From Himantopus leucocephalus (lineage: Eukaryota; Chordata; Aves; Charadriiformes; Recurvirostridae), in assembly GCA_003993805.1 (NCBI GenBank), contig RSEF01000004.1, forward strand, positions 9,321,806 through 9,385,805: a stretch of DNA of 64,000 nt. The letters are read 5' to 3'. Below are positions 51,201 to 64,000 of this stretch, one piece after another (positions within the stretch are counted from its first letter, which is position 1; every line of letters starts with the position of its first letter). The translations under genes and the position numbers were made by a program. The notes beneath the pieces are model-generated. The model saw only the letters and a program-made list of their open reading frames with translations. It ran no database searches and was not told the DNA's origin.

Positions 51201-54200
51201 ACCTGGAGCAAGAGGTAGGAAGTGGATTAATGCTTTGTGGATGATTGCTAACTTTGGCCATATTGCTCTACCTGTCTTGTCCTTCACTTTTAATGTTGTA
51301 ATGAACCAACTTTTGATGCAAGCATGCTTCAGCGGGCTTCTGTAATTGTGTGCTCCCCGGATTAGTGTATGATATGCTAATTAAATAATAATAATATATC
51401 TCATGTCAAAATGAATGGGCTGCATACAACCTTAAGAGACTTCAAGGAAGTAAATTCCTACAGTTCCCTAAACTGGATGTTCTGCTGTCCTCGTTGTTAA
51501 GTGATACCATGATAGCCCCTTTGCTAATTGTAGGTGATACAAACCCTCACTCCCTGAGCTTAAGTTAAACTGAATCTAAGCTGGTTTTGAGCTGAACAAC
51601 CTTCTGAATTGTCAGTTCCCATATCATTAAGCAGGATATACAATACTGAGATTCTATGGTTAGGGAATGTTATTAATTTCAGGGGTACCGCTGCATACTA
51701 TCCGCGCACTATCTGATGCCCAGACAGGACAAGATGCTTGAAAACTATTTTAACTGGGTGCTTAACACCTTTCAAGCATGTCAGTGCCTTTGATTCCCAG
51801 GGCTTTGTGATCAGCACCTTTGACAACAGTGCACGCTGCTTTCTATTTCTGATGTAAAAAGTGTTAGAAAGGGACTAAATCGCTCTTGCTGGTTTTGCAT
51901 ATGGTTCACTATTTCTGTGCTTCCCTCCCTTTTATTTCTCATTGCAGCCAAAACCTTTCCAAAGGGATGAAACGAATGGTGAGTGGCATCTTGTGGCTCT
52001 CAGCTTTACCACATGAATGACTCAAGCATTAGGAATGTTAGTGCCCTAACAGTTGGCAGTCTCCCACCTCAAAGGCTGAGCAATTCAGTATAATAGGCTG
52101 AGCAGCCTCAGCTACCAGTGTCTGGGATTTTGCCTGAACTGTTAAATCTAGGACTTTCAGTTGGCACTTCGTGCTGCTGCGGCCTCTGGGCCAGTCACGC
52201 GCATGAGTAATTTGTATAAACCACACTTTACAAGCTTGAAATGAGTTGTGGCCCTGCAAGACCAGAACAGATGAGCGCAGCTCTGTCTAGATGTTGTCGA
52301 CTATTTTTTAAAAATATCCAACGTATATGAGCAAGTAAAATAGGACAGGAGAAATCTTGCTAAATAAAATGATTGTGTATTGCTGCTTCAGTTTCCATTT
52401 TAATTTTACATAAAATAGAATACAATGGAGTTGTCTTAATGAACTTTACAAATGGATTGTCAGCGGTAAATTTCCATAATTCGGCAAAACGCTTTACTAA
52501 GTACAGACTATTTCTGACAATGCCATTTAGACAGAACAGTAGTACTTTCATCTTACTTTTAGAGTGTAGACATTCTTAGTTTATCGTGAGTATTAATGGC
52601 TGTAGGCTTTTCAGAGGCAGAATGACAATGCTGGGAAGATGGTCTTTGCAAAAGCCTTAGTGCCCTACCTACTCCAGCAGTGTTTCAGTGCCAAATAATT
52701 TAAAGAAAGTGAGAATACATCCTGGGTTATACAAATGTGTCATGTAGGGTCTAATACAGTCCTGAATTGAAATGTTTCTAATATATTTTATTTGGGATTT
52801 TGGGAAATCTACTTTTGCGTTAACAGGTTCACGAAGTTAGATTGCTGCCATGAGTCTGTGCTCTTTTCATCATCTTTTACATTATCTCTTTTCCTGTTTT
52901 ACAGTGGATTTTAGCTTAACTTTGGTAAAGGATATAGCCATTTGCTTATCTTAAAAAGAATGATTACATTCTGAACTAAAACTGGTCAAAAATGCTGCAT
53001 TAGAAATGCACAGGTTTTGCTTTGTGTTGGTTTTGTGTTTTGGTTTGGTTTTTTATATGGAATGTTTTCCACATAATTGTTTTTGTAAACGAAGCAGCAA
53101 ACCTAAATGTTGTTTTTAATATAACTAAGCCATCATCTAGCCTCCATGTAAACTGTAAAATGAATAGTCTTGAAAATGCTATATTCTCCATCCAGTGCAT
53201 CTAAAGGAGTACTTATATTTAAATTTTGTTTCATCCTCTTAGTATGAATTCATGTCATTACCAAATGGTAAACAAAAACAGATGTCAGGCTCACTTTAGA
53301 AAAAGTGGTGAGCTTGCAGTTAAATATTGAAGTAAACGACTTCTGAGAGCAGGGTTTTGGTACGCTTCTGTCCATCTCTTTCAAATGAATATTTTTATGT
53401 GGGAAATGCCTTTAGTGTCCTTAACGGTTCATAGAAGAAAGTAGCGAAAAAGGGGGGGGAAAAAAATGGTGGAAATATCAAAACCATTAGGATGAAGAAC
53501 TTTGAGAATGTCTGGTTAGTTAAGGGTATTTGTTTATTAAGAAGTGAAGAGAAAAGAACATCTGGCCATTAAAATAAGATGAGCAGGCTATGGAATAAAT
53601 TTATATAAATAAGCCTAGCTTAAAAAGCAGAACAGTTGTGTGCTTTGCTACTAAACAGATTTTGTGGCAGTACTGCAAACTTGCCAAGATATCAAGTAAA
53701 TGAAAGCCAACAATCAAGTCTTTAAGTACATACCTTAATGTTATAAGACTATTACGGGCTTACAGAGGATGAAAGCTTACAAAAGTACTGACCTTCATCT
53801 ATACGCTGAAAGACATTTAGGTGAGTTAAAATAAGGCTTTTTACAATATCGAAAAACAATACTTCAGAACAAAAGAATTGTGTGAATGCAAATATTGTAG
53901 CAAAAGTTGATAACACAGCCTTTCATTATTCATGAAATCATAATAGATGGCATTTTGTAGTCTTCTACCAGGAGATATGAGGCATTCTCAGATACAAAAA
54001 GCATTCTATAAGAGCACAGTCAATGGAACAGAGTTCATATTTGCAATGGAAATAGCGTTTTCCCCATTAATATAGATGCAGAGTGTTTACCGATTTAACA
54101 GTATTTAACAAGAGTCCCATTTTCTTGGATAACTCTTCTCAGGTGCTAACTAAACAGAACTGTCAGTATGGAATTCATGTCTACCTGAACTGCCTGGTTT

Positions 54201-57184
54201 GTTCCCTGTCCCCTTCTCCTGGTTAGCTACACCTCATGTTTATTAGTGTATTGCTGAGTTCCTCTTGGAATGAGATGACTGCTTTCGTCAGATGCAAATC
54301 TCGGATGAATTTTGGAGAGTAGTTTATCTGAGCCTGATTTGGGTGCCTCTGTCCTGCAGGGTCCTTCAATGCTAGTCCAGCAAGCTTTGCACCTGCAAAA
54401 CCCTCATCTGTCATGAGGATATCCTCTCAGCTTCATACGATGAAACACCATTGTGGCAGATTATGACCCAGTCCTCACTTAGAACAGAAAAAAAACGCAC
54501 ATCACAAGAAATAATAATGTGTCTTAGAGGCCTAGGGGTGATGCAGTGCACAAGGAATACTATGCCAATGCTATGCAGTGTGGATATGACCAATCTATAC
54601 AGAATACTCTGTAGGAGACTACCCTTGAGTGATTTCAGGCACTCTGCATCCGATATCCCAGGTATCCCTCCATAAGGTGAATATACATAGCCCGAAGCCT
54701 GGAAATTTAGCGGCATCATCTTGACCTTTAACATAACCATGGTAGCCACGGAGAAAAAAGTCACAAATACCTTGTTATCCGATGGAGTTATCTCCTCTAA
54801 GGATGCAGAGGGAACTTCTCAGAAGTGGCAAGGTATATCTTTGTAACAAATGAAGCCAGTTATGCTTCCAGCGATGGGTCTGCAGAGATTTGGATATCTA
54901 ATGTGCTTGGCAGCCTTAACGACTCAACCTCTCAGTGGCATTGCACTTCCTGCACGTGTACTTTTCTATTGGACTAAAGAAATACTGTTATATGAAAAAC
55001 AGCAAGGTATTTGAAACAATCACAGTTTGAAGAAAATAACACTTTTTTTTCATTAAAGAAATATTTGCCTTAAGGCAGCTGAAACAGTGATGAAAGCCTC
55101 AAATTTTGAATATTCCATGCTTACCACCTAAAATCACTGTTGATTTTATGGGTTTGGTAAATGACTAACAACTAAAGAGAAAAATCTGCAATAATCCAAA
55201 GGTAGCAAATATTGAAATTAATATCTCTTTGATGCTCTGGTAGAGTACACACAAAAGTGTGTACTGCAATTTTCTTATTAATTGAGAGCAATGAAGGATG
55301 CTTTCTATTATGTCAAACTGTTTAAATAGTAAAATTAATAAACATGTATTTTAGCGCAAGGTCTGAATCCTGTTCATCTTACCCCACTGGGTCTACTACT
55401 ACGTGTAGGGTGAGTAAGCAGCAGCTGACTAAAATTCTTGAGAAACTGAGCAGTTGAGTGGAATTAGAAGTAAAGTATGTTAATTCCTAGCACACTAATA
55501 ACATTCAGGTTTCTTGTTCTACTGTGTTCCATAATGCAAATTTATCTATCAAAGAGAGGAATGCAGTGCAATTAAAAAGTGATTAAGAAAGCAAACAAAA
55601 ACTTCTGCTATCAAATTACATCACCATCCCACCAAACATTTAAATTACTCTTCAGAGGCTCCTCTCAGCTGAAGCCGTTCTCAAATTCTAAGTATATGTG
55701 CTAAGAATAGAGAACTGAAAATCAGTGGGTTGTTTCAAACTATGAAATGTTCTCTCAACGTATAATGCAGTCTTTCTGAATTAAATGCATCTCCTATTAT
55801 ATCGAATTCTGTAGCAGATTTTTCTATACAGTGCCATTTCCTGAAAAATCTAGAAAGTTGTTAAAGTGACAGTCATTCTAGGGATTCTTCATATTATCCA
55901 TTGCTGTTCAAGCCTCTTCTCCTACATGCCTTCTCTACAGTTAGCTGAGTTGCAAACCCAAGTTCATTCCAGCAATTGCTTTTTCAGGTTTTAATATTAC
56001 TCAGAAAGCGCATGAGATAAGAAAAATAAAAACTAAAACCAAACCTTGAACACTGATTGGATAGTTTCTTTATTATTTTCACAGGTAGAGGTGAAACGAT
56101 GGTTAGAAATTATAAGCTGTCCTACTTTTAGTAAGGTAGTGATTTTGGGATTGTCTACTACTGCTTGGTAATATTGCCTGTTGCTGCTATAGGCTCTGAC
56201 AAAGTCAGATCAGTTAATTGGTGCTCGCATCCAGATGTATTGAAGAAAAACTGGTTGCTCCTATTTCTAATATTAAGAAGATTGTGCAAATGTTAATACA
56301 GGATTGGAGCAAAGCATTTTCCTGTTTACTCATGGAAAAAGACTAGCAAAATGCTGGTTTAAAATGTTTCTGAAGGTGTACTTTAGTTGTCCTGGAACTG
56401 TTAACACAAAAGCCTTGATCATCTCTTCTAAAGATTCATTTTTCTCTTTTTGTTCAGACCTTACCATCTTTTTTAAGAGTCAATAAAACCATATAAAAGA
56501 ATGGAGGTTATTGAGTTAAAAGAAACAAATTTACAAAAGAATTATGGTGTTAGAATATACTTGAGAGATTGAAGCTTTAAATTAATTCCCAAGAAAGGGC
56601 TAACAATAACAGAAACCCAGAAAGGACAAAAAGGGGTAAATTTGAAAAACTAGAAGTATGTAATGATAAAAAAATTACTTGTGATGAGATTTCAATTATG
56701 TATAGAGAGCAAAATTAATCTGATCAAAGTGGATTGGTTTTATATGAAAGAAAAAAATCCCCTCCGCTTTGGTCTAAATCTCATGAATGAATGTGTATTT
56801 CAATGCTGAAGTACTATGGGAAGTGTCAGGAGTAAAACAGGCACAAACAGAAGGAAATTGCTGTGCTAGAAATTCCTCCTCCCCACACCCACAACCTTCA
56901 GTTCTTCCTGGAACATTAACAGCTGTCCTGTCTGCAATCGGTTGTCCACAGGAGAAAAACTTCGGGTTTGCTACTGAGAATATTTTAATTCATTTCATGG
57001 TAAAAACTTAAATATATTCACATAGATTGATCCAGCAATTAAAGACCAAAATGAAAAAAAAAAAAAAAAATTGCAAGCTTGAATTTGAAAGGGCACTTTA
57101 GAAACTGAGCATTTAACATTTTGATGGAGAATATATATTATTCTCATGTCATTTAAAGAAAATGCAACGGTATAAAACAAATCA
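45253..57184. other. Long AT-rich stretch without a recognisable gene
   Basis: About 12 kb. The most notable frames are minus strand 54411-54764 (117 codons, hydrophobic middle, no domain recognised) and the opposed frames near 47457-47805. None has splice, promoter or family support. Homopolymer runs include A at 57054-57070. No tRNA, snRNA or repeat family was found. Confidence 0.5.
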
Positions 57185-57274
57185 GTATATAAGGCAGTAA
57201 ATATATATATAAAATATATTTATATATATAATATATATTTTTATATATATATAAGTATATAAGAGACAGTAAAT
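57185..57274. repeat. TA microsatellite flanked by a direct repeat
   Basis: A TA-rich core (57199-57253) lies between AGTATATAAGGCAGTAAAT (57185-57203) and AGTATATAAGAGACAGTAAAT (57254-57274). These are near-identical direct copies, suggesting the array arose with a local duplication or slippage. Confidence 0.75.
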
Positions 57275-58669
57275 GAAATCCTAAGGATAAGGAGAAAAAA
57301 AAAAACCTACTAGGTGAATTTATGAAACTAAAATATGCAATAAGATCTAAGGCACTTTCAAGTCAGGGTTGTGTTTTGAGTTTAGGTCCTGTCCCGCCCC
57401 CCCCCCATGACACCTGAGTGGTTATTTTTTCGTTCCTTTGAAGGAATAAAGGCTGTAGCGACTATTTTAGGTATTTTACATAGCTTTTTCCTACTTTTGC
57501 TATCTATCATATAACAATTTAAGTCTTGATCTTTCATATGAACACAGGAATAACACTAAAACAAATGTTGATAGCCCTCATGCCCCTGTGAACCTGTGTG
57601 TCTGCGTGGCCTTTCCTATCTCCATATGTGCCGTGCGTGCACCTCCTCTCACAGTAGTACTGAACTCCTTGAAATGGTTAGTGCAATCATGAGCACAACA
57701 CCCCTGCGTGAGGCAGGGAAATGCTAGCACTGTTACTCAGCACTTAGAAAAAGGCCGAGCAATAGGGTAATAGTAAACCTGAAATAGAATTGCCAGACTG
57801 TTTTAACTGTGATAGCCTGCTCTCACCAGGTTTCATCTGGTTTCTGAACATGATTTACCTCGTGCGCTTTTGTTGTTTGCTGATATATATGTGAAGGAGA
57901 GCTAAAGGACTGATCTGCACTTTGGGGGGAAAAAGTTTCACCATAACAACATTGTTGCCCAGAATATTATCCTGCATTGAAGAAAGAACAAGATAACATG
58001 TCTTTTTGGCACAAACTAGGAAAGACTGTAACTCTTGGGAGATGCTCTTTCTTGGTAAATCAGAACTCCGTTGCCTTTGAGGAAAAAACAGTATCTGGTG
58101 TTCATAGACATATTTTATTAAATGCATCTCAGAATCTCTAGCCAAGTGCTGTCATGGCTGATTTGAGGCTTCCACATGGTATGCCTTTTTGATCCTTTTA
58201 CCTCTTACTGTTTTCCTACTCTTTTTACCTTCTTGCAGCTTCGCTACAACCCTGCTATTGCTAATACAGAATTGACGTGGCTTTGTGAAGTGCTGAGCGC
58301 TCGCAGATCCGCTTGCAGTGAACGGGACACTTAAATGGGGTGGATATGTCCAGCTGAAATCAGGCTCTGCATACTGGTCACACAGTACTGTAAAATTTAA
58401 ACTTGCATTTCAAAGAGCTGGTAAGACTTTGATTAGGTCAATTAATTAATTCAATGCAGAAATCAGAGCACCACAAACTATGAACTGGTTTAATTAATCT
58501 GGGGCAGCTTGATCTAAAAGCCCTGTGACAGGAGCACGGTGAAACAAAATTTTTTTCCAGAGCATTTGGCTTTACAATTTGTTTTCTTAGGAGAGATATT
58601 ATGAAGATTACCATTTCCAACAAAAGAACTTGTTTATGGTATAACATGAATGATGAAACTCAAAGGTTT
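57275..58669. other. Non-coding stretch with a C run
   Basis: A 10-base C run lies at 57397-57406. Nothing else was recognised. Confidence 0.55.
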
Positions 58670-58797
58670 TACAAGTGATATATTAGTAGACAATGGTTAG
58701 CTTGACTTCCTAGNATATTAAATTTTTAAGCAGAGATGTTCCAAAATGTGCTGTACAAGTGATATATTAGTAGACAATGGTTAGTTTGACTTCCTAG
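58670..58797. repeat. 44-bp duplication near a single N (probable assembly artefact)
   Basis: Bases 58670-58713 recur with one C-to-T change at 58754-58797. The N at 58714 follows the first copy directly, but 39 unshared bases (58715-58753) precede the second copy. An assembly join is still the likeliest cause. Confidence 0.7.
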
Positions 58798-59099
58798 TTT
58801 TATCTCATGCTAGAGATAGTCAAAAGTCAGGAATTGCACGTTGAGGGAATTTCCTCATCTTTCTAAATGAGTTTTCATCCAAATAAGAACAAAAGCATTT
58901 TCCCCTAAACTTCTATAAAATGGCAATTGCAGAAAATGATAGTTTAGAAAACACCAGCGTATGGTGCTTTGAAACGATTTCCACATTTACTAAGTGTATT
59001 GGAGGCAAGAAAGATTTCAGAGAAAGAAACTAAGCTTAAGAACTGAGCTGCGTTTAATCAACCAGGTGGTGGTGTGGTTACTGAAGCTGTGGTTATTTA
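58798..59099. other. Non-coding spacer, nothing recognised
   Basis: AT-rich unique sequence before the CR1 fragment. Confidence 0.55.
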
Positions 59100-59300
59100 A
59101 ACATAAGAAAAAACCTCTTTTACTGTGAGTGTGATCAGACACTAGCATAAGTTGCCCAGAGATTCTGTGGGGTCTCCATCCATCCTCTCGACATACTTGA
59201 AACCCGCCCAGACGTGGTCCTGGATGACCTGCTCTAGCTGACCCTGTTTTGAGCAGCAGGCATGCTTTCTGCCTGGAGAATCCAAGATACCCTGCAACTT
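59100..59300 (+). mobile_element. CR1 LINE fragment, end of the reverse transcriptase ORF and 3' region
   Basis: CTTTTACTGTGAGTGTGATC, AAGTTGCCCAGAGATTCTGT, GGGGTCTCCATCC and GACCTGCTCTAGCTGACCCTG follow, in order, the avian CR1 3' region. In one frame the translation K-L-P-R-D-S-V-G-S-P-S corresponds to the C-terminal RLPREVVESPS motif of CR1 ORF2. Stops and frame changes on both sides show that it is dead. The 5' part is missing, and the terminal 8-bp units are not recognisable, so the right boundary is approximate. The minus-strand frame over this region (59142-59339) is a shadow. Confidence 0.85.
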
Positions 59301-62300
59301 TTCATTTTCTCTGTATGTTGTGAACATGGGTGATTTCATACATGAAAAGGTTTCCCCCTATGCTTGTGTAAATGTCCCGTAGGTGCCCAGGAAAACATAA
59401 ATTCAGAAGATCAATGTACTGTATGTTGCATATATTCTATAACACAAATCCCTGTGCAATCAAAGCAGTTTTATTTGGCTAGATAGGGGATTTATGGAAA
59501 TTCTCTTTATCAAGTTGCATTTATTTATCTGGATTCCAGTATTTGTGGAATCTGGGGAATGTTTGGGTTGGTGCCATTCTCAGCATGGCACATTGCCAAA
59601 AATTCATCACATAGTTATTCTCTGTTGCTAGGTTAAGGTATTTTCATCTTTCTTGTATGCCTCTTATCCAGCATACGCTATTTTCTCTGATTTTACCCTG
59701 ATTTTTACTTTCATTCATCTTGACGCTATTCTGATGCAGCCCAAACAATTAGCTTCTGCAAAGGTGCTCCTAATTTACATTGCAGTACAGGAGAGCAGAT
59801 TGCTCTCTAGTTGTTATGGTCCTTCTGTTAGTGGCTCTTCTGCTATTCATTCTACAGCTTCTTTTAAAAAAAATCCTCTTTTTAGCCTCTCTATAGTGAC
59901 TATGTTTTCTGTGCTAAGTTGAACAAATCCTGTTCTGTTTGTCGTTCTTTTTTTTTGTTTTACATTTTCATTAAGTATCTCATAAAGATAGGTCTCTGTT
60001 ATCCTAAATTAAATTAAGTATATAACATCAAATGTTAATTGTTTATTCTTCAAACTGTACTTGTTCTCTGAAATAAAAGACGACGATGCTGTGCTGAGGA
60101 TCCTAGCTATCCTGTCTGTATATATCCCTAGCAATTTTCACATCAGTGATTAAGGGATTAGCTTGAAACCACAAACACATGCCTCAAGCCAAAACATATC
60201 AGGGTGGATTCTGTGATCCTTACAAGTAATACTGGGCTATTCCTTTGTTTATACGAGGCATGGTTATAGAGCAGCCAGTAATAAATGAGTCTTCTGCTGT
60301 TTTTTCTAGAATCGCAGCCCTCTTTTCAGACCTACTCCAAATTCTTTCACAGCACGCTATGCTTTCTGGAGTTCAAAGTACCCAGTATTCAAGAATTCAG
60401 AATTTCTACACCTCTTTCAGTATTCAGTACCACTTGGAGTAGTACTGTCTCGGGCCCCAGTCCCATCCAGATCCAGGCTGGTATGTCACAGGTTGCTATT
60501 AATTCTCAGCACGTCTCTATCATTAAACAGACCAAAAATAGTTCAGTTAGTATTAGTCTGGACGTCAACCTGGTGAGCTTCCTCTAATGATTTAATTGTA
60601 TTTCAGTTACAACACAACGTTGCACTTAGTAAAGCTCCTCCCTTGCTGTGAATTGCAGCTTACTCAGTTATACCAGTGACAACAGTGTGACAATAGTGTG
60701 GGCTCTGCTCCACTGTGAAGTCAAACATGTTGCCCTGGCTCTTGAAGGGAAGCTCCACCAGGTACAAACAGTAGCCACCAGTTCCTCTTTTGGGATGCTT
60801 CCAGGAGACAAATTTGTTACGAGATCATTCTCTGTCCTCCAGTGATACCTGCACATCTTGTCTTCAGTATGGAACGTTGGTTATTTAGCCTTCCTATTCT
60901 TTTTCGAGTGAATGAGCTGGAATGTGCTGCTCAGTGCAATGGCTATGGCATGCTCCAAATACCTCGCTTGAACTGTTTTACTCAAACCAAGAGAGTAAAG
61001 AGATAAAAGACAGAACTATTAAAATGGGGGAAAAATTAGTACAGACACAACTCGTATCTTCTAACAGGACGGGGTAAATAGGTTACAGAGTCATGAGTCC
61101 ACTTCGTATCAGGTAGTGCATGGCTGTGAAGGAACTCGTAAGTTTGAAATCTCAAGATATACTCCAAGGTATAGGTAATAACTAATTTAACACTTTGATC
61201 AAGAAAGACTATTTTTTTTAAAACCTGACCTAAGAATCATTTCATCTGTTTATACTTAATGTTTTCAGGTGATTACATTTTGATGAGAAAAATCTGACCT
61301 AGAAAATAAATCTCATCAGAGTCTTTTGAGTCTGCATAGGCAAAGGATGGCAACTCCTCAATGTTGGCATACAGTTTCTTTTCAGCTTCAGCTGGTCAAA
61401 GAAAAAAAAGGAGAAGTTTTTTATTTCCTTGGCATCTCAAGCACCTTTGAAAATCCCCAGGTCACAAATAGGGAGAAGAATGGAATTTAGCCACGTGTAA
61501 GGAGAAGAATAGAACATAGAATGTAAGTTTTGATCAAAATGTCTTAGTGAAGGCAAGGAATGGTAACTAAAACCTGTAAGGATTACACAGCAGGAGCAAT
61601 TTGGGTAATAGTTGTAAAACTGAACAGATAGGCCGCTCTTTGTCACATTTTCAGACTTTTCAATCCACACTTCTTTAAAATTTTCCAAGCTTTTATTTTG
61701 AAACAGTGACTGGACCAGTTCAGTGGCAGAGAAAAATATCAGACATGACCATAATTTTCAATTACATCTAAACATAACTGATCCTGCTGCAGACAAGATA
61801 TAACCTGTTGAACAGTGAAGATCAGCATAGTCGATTTGAAAAACGTTGTGAATCTTTGAACACAAGAGTGTTTAGGGATTTCTGGGAAACATCTGTGTTT
61901 GTCTAGTTGCACTAAATACTCCCCAGCGAGGAGGGTAGTTTCTGAACCTAATATGCACAAAATTGATGAACCCCTGCTTGAACAGTGGTTGCAAAACAAA
62001 CCCTTCACAATGATTAACAATCACCTCGGTTTTATACTTCAGACCAGCCCCAAAGCTCGTTACGAGGAGAGGCAGCTTTTCACTAGCACTGCACGGCCTG
62101 CCTCTCAGTTCCTGTTGCCAGTCGGTATTTCAGCTACAAGAGATGATAATGTTTTCTTGAACTAATGATAATGATGTTTCCAGATACTAACTGGAAGGGC
62201 ATTTTTGGTGGATGTAGACAAGAAATCTCGTCACGTGGACTCCCTGAGAGCACAGCAGTCCTCCCATGAGGCCCCCCCTCACATATTTGCACATGAAGAC

Positions 62301-64000
62301 TGTACGAAAGGAGCAGTTTTGATGATGCTTCTTGGTAAAAATTCTTTCTCCTGTTATCTACCTGTATGTTTCTGTTGTGGTACTGATTGCGGGGGATTGT
62401 GGCTAAAAGATCAAATTGAATGAAAGTGCAATACGTAATGGAGTCTTAACTTTATAAATTGTAACTTTTCTGAACTATCAGCATTGGTCAGTAATATCAC
62501 TGCTTATGGAAAATTTTAAAAAGTCCCTGATTTATATAGTATCATAGGATTTGCAATAAATCCTTTAATTAAAACATTTGATCTTAAACATAATTTTTTA
62601 ATTGAAGTAGGAAAAAAACCTTTTGGACATCAGTTTCAAGCAAATATATAATGTCTCCGCAACTGCTGAGATTTTTGGTATTTTTTTTTTAATTACTACC
62701 ATACACTTCATGAAAATGGTCCTTTCTGTTCCCCCACTTGGGACTTATTCTCTATTACTGTGTTTGTATGCTTGAGACAAGGATACAAGGATAAGATCAT
62801 CAATAGGATGTGCTAATGATAGCTTTGAGTCATCTCTGCCCTGTTGAATCCACAGAGGAGGTTAGAGAGGCCTCCGGGTATCTAAATTCTAATCAGTTTT
62901 CTGTAACCTCCCATCAACTACTATGATTCGAGTTTTCTCATCTAATTCTGAGAGTGATTTTTTGGGGTAAGGATCCAAATAGCTGATGACGTATTGCGTG
63001 GCCGTGTTTTCTGTTTGTGTGCTGCTAACTGTTGTATTACGATTCTAGGTTATTCTCTTAGCAGAGCATAAAGAAGAATCCTGTATTCCTATTTTTGTGG
63101 CTTTTAGGCTTTTTTGGGGAAATCGAGAAGGTGAGGTATTCCCTAATGCGGTTGGTGGACATTTAGCTAATTATTCTAGTGCCTATGGGTTTTCTCCAAG
63201 GAAAATCTAAATCTCTCTCTATGTGTATCTCTTACATGCAACAGTAAGTAATGGTAAAATGCATGTATAATGTTTCTGGTAGAAATTGTCCCTTGCCCTT
63301 GTGCCTGGAATGTGTCCAAACTTTGTTGTTAAGATTGTTACTGATAGACTAAGTTATGAATTGCTATAACGATGAGAGAATAGGAATGCCAAAAAGGCTA
63401 TATAAGATTGATTAGATTGTAATTATGTAAAAAATGAATTAGTAAAGAATGCTTTTTCTCTTGTTTTGAAGGATGGTATGTTTTCTAGAAGCAACCCCTT
63501 ACAGCTTCTAGAATCACTTCCTTTAATTGCTCAGTGGTCAGACAGGCAGGCCCGCAGCACACAAGCTACGCTAATTACTTATTTGTATAGCAATAGACCT
63601 TGGAGACAAAAGGCTCTGTATTTTCTTTTGCTTAATTCCTTACACTAGGATAATTTCAGAAACAACAGTGGAATTAATCCAGATTTTGACTGGCATGAAA
63701 TGGGAATTGTTCTTACAGGTTTATTTCTAGAAATATTTTCTTGGGGTGCATTTGTAATATTGCAAAAACAGCGTAGGAAACATCCATTCTCACTATAAAC
63801 TGTGCTTGCATAGAAACGTGTGTGGAAAAGCCTCAGATTCATTTAGGAGAAGCATTTTAGAAAGAGTATTCTACTTCTAGTGTTGTGTTCTGTTGAATGA
63901 CCACATTCAGGAAACATTTCTGCTGAATCATTTAAATAAACAATTTGATGAAAAGAGCCTTTACTGGCTGAAAGGAAAAAATCTATATACAAAGTAACAA
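59301..64000. other. Non-coding stretch, nothing recognised
   Basis: About 4.7 kb with frames of 60-100 codons on both strands (for example 61739-62020 minus and 61899-62165 plus, overlapping each other). None has recognisable features. A slightly GC-richer patch at 62040-62290 has no known repeat or gene signature. Confidence 0.5.

Noticed and set aside
52100..52135. Alu-like string CCTCAGCTACCAGTGTCTGGGATT
   Set aside because: Alu is primate-specific, the window is avian, and the similarity does not extend.
59142..59339. 65-codon minus-strand frame
   Set aside because: It is antisense to a decayed CR1 fragment.
61437..62165. Cluster of overlapping frames on both strands as a possible viral or gene remnant
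   Set aside because: No retroviral, hepadnaviral or cellular motif is visible in any frame, and the frames overlap one another.

Overview
This window looks like AT-rich, gene-poor nuclear DNA from a bird (Neoaves-type). Two fragments of the CR1 LINE family and one full-length solo LTR of the type common in bird genomes (opening TGTCCTGGTTTCAGCTGGG, closing GGGGTTAAACCATGACA) support this. I recognise no complete protein-coding gene, rRNA, tRNA, snRNA, CRISPR array or intact mobile element. Reading frames longer than 60 codons are scattered over both strands, as expected by chance. None shows a family I can name with confidence, so the window is best read as intergenic DNA or part of a very long intron.

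Layout: 1-1480 is unique sequence with a 150-bp near-identical tandem duplication around an N. A 5'-truncated CR1 tail lies at 1481-1527 (minus strand). 1528-22403 is mostly featureless, with two weak exon-like segments (8497-8667 and 13804-13885), two more N-centred duplications, and the first copy of a dispersed repeat of about 215 bp (17928-18142). A 524-bp solo LTR with a perfect 5-bp target-site duplication sits at 22404-22927. A short GC-rich island is at 27930-28300. A cysteine-rich reading frame broken by stops lies at 30414-30851. The second copy of the dispersed repeat is at 39654-39885. Perfect palindromes of 20 bp (36418-36437), 16 bp (44181-44196) and 24 bp (45229-45252) stand out. 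An AT microsatellite lies at 57185-57274 and a second CR1 fragment (plus strand) at 59100-59300.

The six single Ns matter for any user of this assembly. Four sit directly between two near-identical copies of the same sequence and a fifth sits close to such a pair. The sixth ends a 22-base T run. They look like unmerged contig overlaps, not real tandem duplications, and they create artefactual reading frames.

No genes can be shown to work together here. The two exon-like segments are compatible in phase, and the broken cysteine-rich frame could be a decayed exon. All three are low-confidence candidates.
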